DNA of 64,000 bases from Collimonas arenae (GTDB lineage: Bacteria > Pseudomonadota > Gammaproteobacteria > Burkholderiales > Burkholderiaceae_D): NCBI RefSeq assembly GCF_001584165.1, contig NZ_CP013233.1:1240001-1304000 (forward strand), written 5' to 3'. The notes below the pieces were generated by a model. The model was not told where the DNA came from and did no database searches. It was given only the letters and a program-made list of their open reading frames with translations. Position 1 is the stretch's first letter. Each line of letters opens with the position of its first letter. A program made the translations under genes and the position numbers. Shown in pieces: positions 56,070-64,000 of the stretch.

Positions 56070-57061
56070 ACGACGGCATGTCAGGCGAGGAGATCACCAT
56101 CCCGGTGTATTTCCTGTTGCGCGACGCTACGATGGCGCTTGACCTGATTGGTCCGGCGGAGGTGCTGCGTTACGCCAACAGGATAGCCGAGCGCGAGGGA
56201 CGGGTGAATTTTTTCGACGTCCGCTATATCAGCGCAGCGTCCTCGATCAGCACATCAATTGGTCTTGGCCTGACAGGTTTCGGCGCGTTGCCGGACAGCT
56301 TGCCCGCCAACGCCATTATCGTGCTCAACGGTTGCACCGGCAGCGACGACGACTTCAGCAGCGCCGCCGATCAACGCGCAGTGGCGTGGCTGCGCACGCA
56401 TTGGCTTGCCTCGCATCGTTTGCTGTGCATCTGCACCGGCGCCTTGCTGGCCGGTTATGCGGGTTTGCTCGATGGACGTCAATGCACCACGCATCACAGC
56501 CACTGCAACGATTTGCGGCGTCTCGCACCAACCGCGCATGTGCAGGAAAACCGGATTTTCGTTGAGGACGGCAACGTCTACACGAGTGCCGGCGTCACGA
56601 CCGGGATCGACCTGGCATTACATGTGGTGGCGCAAATTACTGGCCATGCCCGTAGCGCATCGATTGCCCGCTCGCTGGTGGTGTACATGCGGCGCGCTGG
56701 CAGCGATCCGCAACTGTCGCCGTGGCTGGCTTGTCGTAATCATTTGCATCCGGCAGTGCATCGGGTGCAGGATGCGGTGATCGGCAACCCGGCCAACGAT
56801 TGGGACCTGCAGCAACTGGCCGATATCGCTTGCACCAGCGAACGCCATTTGACGCGCCTGTTCCGCGAACATACCGGCAGCAGCCTGGTCGACTACATCC
56901 AGCGCATCCGGGTGGCCCTGGTGCGCGAGTTGCTGACGCAATCGAAGCTGGATATGGAGCAGGTGGCGCAGCAGGCCGGCTTCAATTCAACCCGCCAATT
57001 ACGTCGCGTGTGGAGCAAATTCGAAAGCCTGCCGCCAAGCCAGCAACGTGTGGTCGGATGA
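56057..57061 (+). CDS. GlxA-type AraC-family transcriptional regulator
   Basis: A 334-residue regulator with an N-terminal DJ-1/PfpI-like domain (VYFLLRDATMALDLIGPAEV, LLCICTGALLAGYAGLLDGR, YTSAGVTTGIDLALHVV, about 15-210) and a C-terminal AraC helix-turn-helix (DWDLQQLADIACTSERHLTR, LVDYIQRIRVALVRELLTQS, MEQVAQQAGFNSTRQLRRVW). The N-terminal domain is probably a ligand sensor. Its 13-base overlap with the DJ-1 gene suggests that both act in one response. Confidence 0.9.
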   Translation: MAAINDGMSGEEITIPVYFLLRDATMALDLIGPAEVLRYANRIAEREGRVNFFDVRYISAASSISTSIGLGLTGFGALPDSLPANAIIVLNGCTGSDDDFSSAADQRAVAWLRTHWLASHRLLCICTGALLAGYAGLLDGRQCTTHHSHCNDLRRLAPTAHVQENRIFVEDGNVYTSAGVTTGIDLALHVVAQITGHARSASIARSLVVYMRRAGSDPQLSPWLACRNHLHPAVHRVQDAVIGNPANDWDLQQLADIACTSERHLTRLFREHTGSSLVDYIQRIRVALVRELLTQSKLDMEQVAQQAGFNSTRQLRRVWSKFESLPPSQQRVVG

Positions 57062-57073
57062 TTCGCAATAGTT

Positions 57074-57127
57074 AAATGGGGTCGGAGTTTTTTCGCGATT
57101 TTTGCGAAAGTTACTCTGCCCCCATTT
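57074..57127. repeat. GGGGTCAGAGT-type palindromic repeat, copy 3
   Basis: AAATGGGGTCGGAGT (57074-57088) and ACTCTGCCCCCATTT (57113-57127) pair with two mismatches around TTTTTCGCGATTTTTGCGAA-type loop sequence similar to copies 1 and 2. Confidence 0.85.
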
Positions 57128-57166
57128 GACGGTCTACAGAGCGCAAGCCATGACATCCGAGGGAAA

Positions 57167-57224
57167 TTAAATAGGGTCAGAGTCGAATTTTTGGCGGTAA
57201 CAATTCGACTCTGACCCCAATTAA
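57167..57224. repeat. GGGGTCAGAGT-type palindromic repeat, copy 4
   Basis: Two 23-base arms (57167-57189 and 57202-57224) pair with two mismatches around TTTGGCGGTAAC. The inner part is GGGTCAGAGTCGAATT / AATTCGACTCTGACCC. It stands 40 bases from copy 3 and may terminate both the AraC gene and recJ. Confidence 0.85.
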
Positions 57225-57259
57225 TGGTCTGCGGATTACAAGCTGTTAAGGCAGCCGTT

Positions 57260-58954
57260 TCACGCGGGTTCAGCGTGCTCAACCATCAATTGTACCTTGG
57301 TTACACCGTTATATTCATTGGCGTCCAGGCGGAATGCGACTTTGGCCTTGCTGCCCAATTCATCGGTGTGGCCGAACCAGATCGCATCGTAGCGGGTGCC
57401 ATTGCGTTCCAGCAGCAGCTTCAGGTGTTTTTCCTTCAGGATGCGTTGGCTGACCACGCGGAATTCGTCGCAAAACAGTGGCGGCGCAAAGCCCTGACCC
57501 CACACCTGGCCGTCCATCAATTCAATGAACTGCGTGGTGTAGTAGGCATCTTCAAGAGGTCCGTCGGTTTCGATCACGCGCTCCAACTGACTTTGTCCTA
57601 GCCATTCGCGGCCGACTTTTTCGAAGGCAGCGGCAAAGGTATCGAACGCGTCGGCGCGGATGGTCAAACCGGCCGCCATCGCGTGGCCGCCAAATTTCTG
57701 GATCAGGTTGGGTGCGTGCTTGGACACCAGATCCAGCGCGTCGCGCAGATGGAAGCCCGGAATGGAACGGCCGGAACCCTTGATCAAGCCTTCTCCGCCC
57801 GGTGCGAACGTGATGGTGGGCCGATAAAACTTGTCCTTCAAGCGAGAAGCAACGATGCCGATCACGCCTTGGTGCCAGGACGCGTCGAACACGCTGATGG
57901 TGGTACTGTCTTGCGGCTTGAAATCGTCCAGCAATGCCAGCGCGGTGTCCTGCATGCCGGCTTCGATATCGCGCCGTTCGCGATTGATGGTGTCGAGCTG
58001 CTGGGCGATGGCCCAGGCGCGGCCTTCGTCATCGGTAGTCAGGCATTCGATGCCGAGCGCCATGTCTGCCAGGCGGCCGGCGGCGTTCAGACGCGGCCCC
58101 AGCGCAAAGCCGAGATCGAAGGGCGTCGCGCGGCGCGCTTCTCTGCCGGCGGCGCGGAACAGTGCAGCGACACCCGCATGCATGCGGCCGGAGCGCATGC
58201 GTTTCAAGCCTTGTGCCACCAGGATGCGGTTGTTGGCGTCGAGCTTGACGACGTCGGCGACGGTGCCGAGCGCTACCAGGTCGAGCAGCACGTCCAGTTT
58301 TGGTTGCGTCTTGGCATCGAATACGCCGCGCTTGCGCATTTCGGCGCGCAGCGCCAGCAACACATAGAACATGACGCCGACACCGGCCAGGTTCTTGCTC
58401 GGGAAGCCGCATTCGGGCTGGTTCGGGTTGACGATGACTGCCGCTGCCGGCAGCGTATCTGCCGGCAGGTGATGGTCGGTGACCACCACTTCGATGCCGC
58501 GCCGGTTGGCCTCTTCCACACCGTCGATGCTGGCGATGCCGTTATCGACCGTGACGATGATGTCGGGCGATTTTTCGCGCGCGGTCAGCTCGACGATTTC
58601 CGGCGTCAGGCCGTAGCCGTATTCAAAGCGGTTCGGCACGATGAAGTCAATGTTCGCGCCCAGCAATCGCAGACCGCGCAGGCCGACTGCGCAGGCGGTC
58701 GCGCCGTCGCAATCGTAGTCGGCGACGATTACCATTTTCTTTTTTGCGGCGATGGCGTCGGCCAGGAAGCTGGCCGCAGCGTCGATGTGCAGCAGCCCAG
58801 ACGGCGGGATCAATGCGGTCAGCTCGCTTTCCAGTTCCTTGACATCAAGCAGGCCACGCGCGGTGTAGACGCGCGCAAGCACCGGATGGACACCGCTTTG
58901 GCGCAGCCGTTCGGAATCGCGGAAAGGGTAGGGGCGGGTAACGATACGAGTCAT
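57260..58954 (-). CDS. recJ: RecJ, single-stranded-DNA-specific 5'-3' exonuclease
   Basis: Exonuclease of recombinational and mismatch repair. The 564-residue protein has the DHH motifs: VIVADYDCDGATACAVGLRG (I), VTVDNGIAS (II), VVTDHHLP with the DHH triad (III), and VNPNQPECGFPSKNLAGVGV (IV), then the DHHA1 domain with GHAMAAGLTIRAD and the C-terminal OB domain. I start it at the ATG at 58954 (MTRIVTRPYPF), which overlaps the stop of the upstream gene as ATGA, so the two are translationally coupled. Confidence 0.95.
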   Translation of the reverse strand: MTRIVTRPYPFRDSERLRQSGVHPVLARVYTARGLLDVKELESELTALIPPSGLLHIDAAASFLADAIAAKKKMVIVADYDCDGATACAVGLRGLRLLGANIDFIVPNRFEYGYGLTPEIVELTAREKSPDIIVTVDNGIASIDGVEEANRRGIEVVVTDHHLPADTLPAAAVIVNPNQPECGFPSKNLAGVGVMFYVLLALRAEMRKRGVFDAKTQPKLDVLLDLVALGTVADVVKLDANNRILVAQGLKRMRSGRMHAGVAALFRAAGREARRATPFDLGFALGPRLNAAGRLADMALGIECLTTDDEGRAWAIAQQLDTINRERRDIEAGMQDTALALLDDFKPQDSTTISVFDASWHQGVIGIVASRLKDKFYRPTITFAPGGEGLIKGSGRSIPGFHLRDALDLVSKHAPNLIQKFGGHAMAAGLTIRADAFDTFAAAFEKVGREWLGQSQLERVIETDGPLEDAYYTTQFIELMDGQVWGQGFAPPLFCDEFRVVSQRILKEKHLKLLLERNGTRYDAIWFGHTDELGSKAKVAFRLDANEYNGVTKVQLMVEHAEPA

Positions 58955-60045
58955 GATGAATGCGCTGGCAGTAAGCCGCTCAGTGATGGCTTGAGCCAGA
59001 ATTTCTTGAGTGAGAGGCGGCTGGCGGTCCATTCAAGCAGGTGGGCATTGTCGGTGATATACAGCGACAGGCTATCCAGCCGGCCTTGCTGCATCGCTTG
59101 CAGCAGCGGTGCGAAGAATTCGTTTTCGAGCGCCTGCATCTGTTGCAGCCAGCCCGACCATTCGCCGGTCAGCGCCGGCTGGATCAACTGATCCAGCGTG
59201 AGCAGCGCGTGCTCGGGTTTGGTGGCGATGATATCGGCCGCGCTGGCGTCGACATAGGCTGTCTTGGCATATTGGCCGAGTCCTGAGAGACTATTCGGCA
59301 GATTGAACACGTCACGCCGTTCACCTGACGTGGCTGGCGCCGGCGCTGCCGTCGCTCCGCCCCATAACCACAAGGAATTGACGGCTTGCAGTCCTTGCAT
59401 TGCCCGTTGTTCGTTCAACGGATGCGCAAACCACAGCATCTGCACTTCATTCTGCAATTTGCGCCATGCTGCGGCGCCGTCGCCTTGCGGCATCCAGATA
59501 TCGATGTTGTGGCCGCAGGTGGCGTCGGGAGTGGCGGTTAGCAGCCCTTGCCAATCGTCGGCGCGCATGAACCAGGTGTTGGCGTTGCCGTAGCGCAGCG
59601 GTCGGCTCACTTCAGCGAACAAGGGTTCAGCGGCGTCAAACAGGGTGCGCGAATCGGCTTCGGACAGGTTGATCTGGCGAATATCGGTCAGCACTAGGTG
59701 GTCGCGGGCGATATGAATATGCGACGGATGTAGCATGAACCAGGCGCCATCGTCAGCAGCCAGGCCGAGTGAGCGCATGGTGGCGCAAGCTAGGGCAGGG
59801 CTGTTCTGATGCTCCTCGGTGGATGCGCCATCGGCCGCAGCGAACGGCGGTAACGCAAATTGCGATGCCAGCCACGCTTCATGCGGCAGAGCTCTTGCAA
59901 AATCATCAAACTGTTGACGATGACGGCCGGACTTGGCCCGCGCCATCAAGGTGGCCAGGGCAGGTAGTTTCAATTCACGCAATAAATCGCGTGCCAGTTC
60001 TGGCGGCGGCAGGCCGAATGGCAATAGGATATCTAAATGACTCAT
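58951..60045 (-). CDS. RpfE-like conserved protein upstream of recJ
   Basis: A 364-residue cytoplasmic protein. Seen: MSHLDILLPFGLPPPELARD, LPALATLMARAKSGR, FMLHPSHIHIARDHLVLTD and SLWLWGGATAAPAPA. A phosphoglycerate-mutase-like label is often used for such proteins; the SLWLWGG motif is characteristic. In Xanthomonas the gene beside recJ in the rpf region is rpfE, of unknown biochemical role, and this gene has the same position. The stop overlaps the recJ start. Function unknown. Confidence 0.7.
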   Translation of the reverse strand: MSHLDILLPFGLPPPELARDLLRELKLPALATLMARAKSGRHRQQFDDFARALPHEAWLASQFALPPFAAADGASTEEHQNSPALACATMRSLGLAADDGAWFMLHPSHIHIARDHLVLTDIRQINLSEADSRTLFDAAEPLFAEVSRPLRYGNANTWFMRADDWQGLLTATPDATCGHNIDIWMPQGDGAAAWRKLQNEVQMLWFAHPLNEQRAMQGLQAVNSLWLWGGATAAPAPATSGERRDVFNLPNSLSGLGQYAKTAYVDASAADIIATKPEHALLTLDQLIQPALTGEWSGWLQQMQALENEFFAPLLQAMQQGRLDSLSLYITDNAHLLEWTASRLSLKKFWLKPSLSGLLPAHSS

Positions 60046-60190
60046 GCCGCGATTGTAGGGCATACCGGGATATGAGGCGAATTAGCGGGTTGAAGCGGCT
60101 CTGTACAATTGGCCTGCAAAAGAAGCGCGCTTCTCATAAAATGATTGGATTACTTTGGAATCGCACTTCCTCCATCACAAGCCAGCCGCC

Positions 60191-60691
60191 ATGAACTCAT
60201 CAAACCTGCTCGCTACTCTCTTTGAATACAAAGCCTGGGCCAACGACACGTTGTTCACGGCGCTGCTCGACTTGTCGCCGGAAACGCAACAGCGTGAACG
60301 GCATGACGCCACGCGCATCCTAAATCATGTCTATGTGGTGGACCGCATTTTCGAAGCCAATCTGCAGCGCCAAGCGCATCAATACAAGGGATTGAATACG
60401 CCTGAAACGCCGACGCTGGAAGACTTGCGCGCGGCAATGCGGGAAACCGATCGCTGGTTGCTCGCCTATGCCAAGAATGTATCGGAATCCGAGTTGGCCG
60501 AGATTATCGATTTCACCTTTGTCGATGGCAAGCCAGGCCGGATGTCGCGCAGTGAGATGCTGTTGCATGTCATCACGCACGGCAATTATCATCGCGGCGC
60601 GGTTGGACGCATCCTGGCGCAGCTGGGTTTGCCGCCGCAACGCGATACGCTGACGGTTTTCCTGCATCGGCCTGAAGCTGCTCGTGCGTAA
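60191..60691 (+). CDS. DinB-family protein
   Basis: A 166-residue DinB-fold protein: LATLFEYKAWANDTLFTALL at the start, HVYVVDRIFEANLQ with the first metal-site His, and HVITHGNYHRGAVGRIL with the second and third (HGNYHR). ILAQLGLPPQRDTL at the end is typical of the DinB group found next to nucleotide-pool genes. Thiol-transfer or damage-related roles are known for relatives. I use the ATG at 60191. It precedes the MazG-like gene by 53 bases and may be co-transcribed. Confidence 0.88.
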   Translation: MNSSNLLATLFEYKAWANDTLFTALLDLSPETQQRERHDATRILNHVYVVDRIFEANLQRQAHQYKGLNTPETPTLEDLRAAMRETDRWLLAYAKNVSESELAEIIDFTFVDGKPGRMSRSEMLLHVITHGNYHRGAVGRILAQLGLPPQRDTLTVFLHRPEAARA

Positions 60692-60744
60692 CGGGGACAA
60701 GTTGCTTGCCTCATGGCTTGTGACGCAATAATTGGAGCACCACC

Positions 60745-61128
60745 ATGGCAGAGCAAACAGCGAGCGGCGATTTTGCCACGATCCGCGAAACGATCCGTAC
60801 CTTCGTCGACGAGCGCGACTGGGATCAATTTCATACGCCGAAGAACCTGTCTTCCGCGTTGTGCGTCGAAGCCGCAGAGTTGCTAGAACACTTTCAATGG
60901 CTGCAAACCGGCAGCCGCGAGGAACTTGGCGCCGCCAAGCTGGAGCAGGTCAGGCACGAAATGGCCGACGTACTGGTTTATCTGGTGCGGCTGGCCGACA
61001 AGCTCGATGTCGATCTTAATGCGGCCGTGTCCGAGAAAATGGTGTTGAACCGCGCCAAATATCCGGCCGACAAGGTGCGCGGGGATGCGCGCAAATATGA
61101 TGAGTACAAGGACTATAAGGGCACCTGA
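60745..61128 (+). CDS. MazG-like nucleotide pyrophosphohydrolase
   Basis: A 127-residue all-alpha NTP pyrophosphatase of the MazG-like (RS21-C6/dCTPase) group. The metal-binding glutamates are in SALCVEAAELLEHFQWLQ (about 36-53) and VRHEMADVLVYLVRLADKLD (E-x3-D, about 73-92), followed by KMVLNRAKYPADKVRG. Such enzymes remove non-canonical dNTPs. GGAGCACC precedes the ATG. Confidence 0.9.
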   Translation: MAEQTASGDFATIRETIRTFVDERDWDQFHTPKNLSSALCVEAAELLEHFQWLQTGSREELGAAKLEQVRHEMADVLVYLVRLADKLDVDLNAAVSEKMVLNRAKYPADKVRGDARKYDEYKDYKGT

Positions 61129-61140
61129 CCTTGTTGTTGA

Positions 61141-61168
61141 TTTCCTTGCCACGGACGGGGCAAGGAAA
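61141..61168. terminator. Inverted repeat between convergent MazG-like and receptor genes
   Basis: TTTCCTTGCC (61141-61150) and GGCAAGGAAA (61159-61168) form a perfect 10-bp stem with an 8-base loop. No T-run follows the plus strand, but the position between converging genes fits a terminator. Confidence 0.6.
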
Positions 61169-61232
61169 TTGACCGAAGGATCGTCGGAGCCGGGACACGT
61201 GGCTCGGCAATTGGCGCGGTTCCCGGTCATCC

Positions 61233-63428
61233 TCAGAAATTCAGCTTGGCGCTGAGCGTCACTTCACGCGCTGCGCCGATACTGACGAACGGCGTGCCGC
61301 TGCAGCAGCTGGAGGTGTAGTAGGTCGAGTCGAACAGGTTCTTGACGTTGAGTTGCCAATCGATCGCCTGGCCTTCTATCAGCGTATTCCACGACATGAA
61401 GGCATCCATTACGCGGCCATATGGCAAGTGGTAGACCTTGCCGGTACCGTCGCCTACCGGCAGGCTGCTGAACACGCGGGCGCCGACGCCGGCGCGCACG
61501 CGGCCTTCGACCGGGCCGACGCGCGAGACGCCGAAATCACGAGTCAGATAAAGCGACGCAGCATGCTTGGGCGTGTTTGGCAACGGATTGCCGGCCAGCT
61601 TGGGATCGTCGGCGTAGCGTGCCTCGGTGTAGGCATAGCTGCCGACCAGGCTGAGGTCGCGCGTGATGCGGCCGCTGGCGTCCAGTTCCAGTCCGCGTGA
61701 ACGTGCCTTGCCGGCGTTACGGGTGTAGTTGATGCCGCCGATGGTTTCGGTAGTCTGGATGTTGCGTTTCTGGATGTCGAACACGGCCACGGTCGCCGTC
61801 AATTGCTCGGTTTCCAGTTTCGAGCCGATTTCATAACCCTTGGCCAGTTCGGGCGGCAACGTGCCGATTGGTGTGGCGATCGATGTGTTGGGCTTGAACG
61901 ATTCGCTGTAGCTGGCGTACATCGACCAGTCCGGCGCCAATTTGTAGACCAGTCCGGCGCGTGGCGTGGTGCGGCCGGCGGCGACCTGGCTGCCGACGAT
62001 GAACGGTCGGCCCTTGCCGGTCAGTTCGTTGAAATATTCATAGCGCAGGCCGGCCAGCACGATCCAGCGTGAATCGAGGTGGATCGAATCCTGCAGGAAG
62101 ATGCCGCGCGAGATCAGCTTGTCGGTTTGATCGCTGTCGGCCGGGCTGATTTTGCTGCCGGCCGGCGTCAAGACGCCATACACCGGGTTGTAGATATTGA
62201 ACTGGGTATTGCTCGGGCCGCGGTACAGGTCGGCCAGCACCCGGTAGTTGCGCATGTAGTCAACGCCGCCGACGATGTCGTGCTGGATGCCGCCCCATTG
62301 CACTTTGCCTTCAGCGTTAAAGGTCAGCGTATGCGCCGACTGCACGCCGTTCTGGGTGGAATCGACACGGCGTGTGGCGACGCCGGTATTGTAGTTGACC
62401 GACAGCACGCGGGCTTGCCAGTCATTGTAGTAGCTGCGGCTGAAGCCGTAGCCGCCACGCAGCGTCCAGTCCTGGTTGAGGCGGTGCTCGAAGCGCAGGT
62501 TGACTGCGTCGGAACGCCCGGCAGAGACGTTGTAGGCTTCGTCGAAGCGGCGGTCCTTGGGCACCGCTACCGGATTGCCGGTGCGCGGGTCGATGATGGT
62601 GCCGCGATCGATCGGCACCGAATAGTTCATGTGCTCATAAGCGAATGACAGCGTGGTGTCGCGGCCGTACCAGGCCAGCGAAGGTGCAACCACCGATTGC
62701 GTGGTCTCGCCGAAATTGCGCCAGTAGTTGGTGCGCTGGTGATCGGCGATCAGGCGATATGCCAGCCCGGAATCGCCGATCGGCCCGGTCAGGTCAACCT
62801 GCTCGCTGATGCCGCCATAGCTGGAGCCGCTAACAGTGACTGAACGCTGGGTTTCCAGCAGCGGCTTTTTGCTGATGACGTTGATCACGCCGCCCGGATC
62901 CATGCTGCCGTACAGCATCGAGGATGGGCCTTTCAGCACTTCGACGCGCTCGGTGGTTGGCGTGAAGTTACGCGGCTGTACCGACAGCATGCCATCGCGC
63001 AGCATCGAGTTGTCACGGTTGTCGCCGAAGCCGCGTTTGATGATTGCATCCAGTGTGCCGCCCAGCGTATTACCCATGCGCACGCCGGATACTGTATCCA
63101 GCGATTCCGCCAGGCTGCTCGGCTGGCGGTCCTGGATGAATTGCGAAGTCACGACGGTGACCGCTTGCGGCACGTCGATCAGGGCTGCATCGCTGCGGCT
63201 GGCGACCGATGCGCGCTTTGCCTGGTAACCGTTTTCCGCTTTCGGATCGGCATCGCGGTTGGCCTTCACCGACACCGTTGGTAACACATTTTCATTGTTC
63301 CCTGCGCTGCCTGCCGCCACTGTAATTGGACTGCCGGATTGCCTGGATGTCTGGTCGTTCTGGATGTCGACCGCTATCGCGCCGTGCGTCAGCACGAGCG
63401 AACAGATTCCCACTATCTTCTTTTTCAA
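61233..63428 (-). CDS. TonB-dependent siderophore receptor
   Basis: An outer-membrane receptor of 731 residues for a ferric siderophore (FhuE/FpvA/FoxA-like class). It has a signal peptide (cleavage near AIAVD), a TonB box-like LPTVSVKA near residue 50, the plug domain (IDVPQAVTVVTSQFIQDRQP, ERVEVLKGPSSMLYGSMDPG then GVINVISKKP), and a barrel ending REVTLSAKLNF with the terminal Phe. NVKNLFDSTYYTSS with two adjacent cysteines (SCC) lies near the end. A Fur box overlaps its promoter, so iron limitation should induce it. No siderophore synthesis genes are near; it may take up foreign siderophores. Confidence 0.94.
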   Translation of the reverse strand: MKKKIVGICSLVLTHGAIAVDIQNDQTSRQSGSPITVAAGSAGNNENVLPTVSVKANRDADPKAENGYQAKRASVASRSDAALIDVPQAVTVVTSQFIQDRQPSSLAESLDTVSGVRMGNTLGGTLDAIIKRGFGDNRDNSMLRDGMLSVQPRNFTPTTERVEVLKGPSSMLYGSMDPGGVINVISKKPLLETQRSVTVSGSSYGGISEQVDLTGPIGDSGLAYRLIADHQRTNYWRNFGETTQSVVAPSLAWYGRDTTLSFAYEHMNYSVPIDRGTIIDPRTGNPVAVPKDRRFDEAYNVSAGRSDAVNLRFEHRLNQDWTLRGGYGFSRSYYNDWQARVLSVNYNTGVATRRVDSTQNGVQSAHTLTFNAEGKVQWGGIQHDIVGGVDYMRNYRVLADLYRGPSNTQFNIYNPVYGVLTPAGSKISPADSDQTDKLISRGIFLQDSIHLDSRWIVLAGLRYEYFNELTGKGRPFIVGSQVAAGRTTPRAGLVYKLAPDWSMYASYSESFKPNTSIATPIGTLPPELAKGYEIGSKLETEQLTATVAVFDIQKRNIQTTETIGGINYTRNAGKARSRGLELDASGRITRDLSLVGSYAYTEARYADDPKLAGNPLPNTPKHAASLYLTRDFGVSRVGPVEGRVRAGVGARVFSSLPVGDGTGKVYHLPYGRVMDAFMSWNTLIEGQAIDWQLNVKNLFDSTYYTSSCCSGTPFVSIGAAREVTLSAKLNF

Positions 63429-63472
63429 AACTTTATCCTCGCCTGGCTATTTGTTTTTTGTAATGCAGCGGA

Positions 63473-63503
63473 ATTATAGCAAATGATAATCATTCGCAAT
63501 TGA
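63473..63503 (-). promoter_or_regulatory. Fur-regulated promoter of the siderophore receptor
   Basis: At 63479-63497 GCAAATGATAATCATTCGC matches the 19-base Fur consensus GATAATGATAATCATTATC at 15 positions. On the minus strand it lies between TTGCGA and TATAAT (63473-63478), so bound Fur would block the promoter. Confidence 0.85.
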
Positions 63504-63840
63504 CTTGTTGGTGATTGATGATGATTTTTCTGTGCAGGCCGGCGTTTAGCCTCCTCAGGATGTGATACGAAGACGGCGGCGAAGCGAGGCCCATGCGAAA
63601 AACGAACGCGCGGCATCTCAGCCGCTGCTTGCGCATTGCCCGATACAAGCCGAATGGGAGGGCGACGCAAAAACGCATCTCGGCATAAAATTCGGAAGCG
63701 CTCATGCGATTGCCGTGTGCTCGATCCTCGTCCGCGAGGAGTAGAATTAGGCGCAGTCGCTGCGTATCAATCCTGTGTCCTGGCGTCGACACGGGATTCG
63801 CTTTTCAAGATTTGACCCGTATTTTCCCTGAGGAACCTGC
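63504..63840. other. Gap between divergent receptor and creatininase-like genes
   Basis: About 340 bases without a convincing gene; short frames on both strands have no family features. GAGGAAC just before 63841 is the ribosome site of the next gene. Confidence 0.4.
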
Positions 63841-64000
63841 ATGCATTTCCCTGTACGAAAAACTTTCGTTTCCCTCATTTTTCTCGCGGCTTCCCACCTC
63901 GCCTTTGCGCAAGCACCGAAAACAGTGTTCATCGAAGACTTGACCTGGACCGAACTGCGCGACCAGGTCCAGGCCGGCAAGACCACCATCATCATTCCCA
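63841..64000 (+). CDS. Secreted creatininase-family protein, 5' part
   Basis: The first 53 residues of a gene that runs off the window. A signal peptide (MHFPVRKTFVSLIFLAASHL, cleavage near AFAQ) is followed by VFIEDLTWTELRDQVQAGKT and TIIIP, which is the typical opening of creatininase / creatinine amidohydrolase-family proteins (LTW-E--, G-T--I-P). Periplasmic members are widespread in proteobacteria; the substrate is unknown. GAGGAAC precedes the ATG. Confidence 0.8.
   Translation, partial: MHFPVRKTFVSLIFLAASHLAFAQAPKTVFIEDLTWTELRDQVQAGKTTIIIP

Noticed and set aside
57683..59191. 502-residue open frame on the plus strand opposite recJ
   Set aside because: It is the mirror of the recJ/RpfE-like coding strand, has no family motif or ribosome site, and arises from codon bias in GC-rich DNA.
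63490..63792. 100-residue minus-strand frame near the right end
   Set aside because: Overlaps the Fur box and promoter of the siderophore receptor and has no coding signature.

Overview
The window reads as chromosomal DNA of a betaproteobacterium, most likely Oxalobacteraceae (a Collimonas/Herbaspirillum/Janthinobacterium-like genome). This is inferred from moderately GC-rich coding sequence, a full isc operon ending in iscX, a Neisseria-type trimeric porin, an RpfE-like gene beside recJ, and many gene styles typical of that family. No prophage, plasmid module, CRISPR array, complete insertion sequence or biosynthetic cluster was seen.

Layout. 1-5.3 kb: the 3' end of a TonB-dependent receptor, then tonB, exbB, two exbD genes and a secreted TPR protein, an outer-membrane energy-transduction module. 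5.4-14 kb: a small lipoprotein, a secreted prolyl oligopeptidase, an epoxide-hydrolase-like enzyme, a slipin, a DinB-like protein, a phosphoesterase and the divergent lysR/lysA pair. 14.6-23.2 kb: a Tat-type phospholipase C, a GNAT acetyltransferase, a methyltransferase, an Ala/Lys-rich secreted protein, a CFA synthase-like enzyme, an alginate-lyase-like protein and a three-gene group (DUF6434-like, zinc-ribbon and SUMF1-like proteins). 23.6-32.9 kb: a sugar-catabolic operon for L-fucose by the non-phosphorylated route (two SDR dehydrogenases, FAH-type hydrolase, L-fuconate dehydratase, mutarotase, RbsABC-type ABC importer, porin). 33-38.4 kb: small unknowns, Nudix, glycosyltransferase-like, HAD, SnoaL-like and thioesterase genes and tRNA-Asn. 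38.5-43.7 kb: aromatic aminotransferase, uvrB, an active-site-altered uracil-DNA-glycosylase-like protein and a TetR regulator. 43.9-50.5 kb: iscR-iscS-iscU-iscA-hscB-(LysE-type exporter)-hscA-fdx-iscX. 50.6-64 kb: a glycine-zipper protein, prfB-lysS with the RF2 programmed frameshift, a lipoprotein, a DJ-1/GlxA-type pair, recJ with an RpfE-like partner, DinB and MazG-like proteins, a Fur-controlled siderophore receptor and the start of a secreted creatininase-family gene.

Two cross-cutting observations stand out. First, five otherwise intact genes (receptor near 784, phospholipase C near 14611, methyltransferase near 17946, porin near 31820, LysE near 47432) are each broken by one missing base in a short homopolymer, and each is restored by adding that base. 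This looks like consensus sequence error more than gene decay. Second, two families of short dispersed palindromes occupy intergenic gaps: one built on CCCGCGAACGCGGG (three places) and one on GGGGTCAGAGT (four hairpins plus one half-site).

No clearly new multi-gene system was found. The most unusual items are the LysE exporter inside the isc operon, the uracil-DNA-glycosylase homologue that lacks the usual catalytic residues, and the SUMF1/zinc-ribbon/DUF6434 group.
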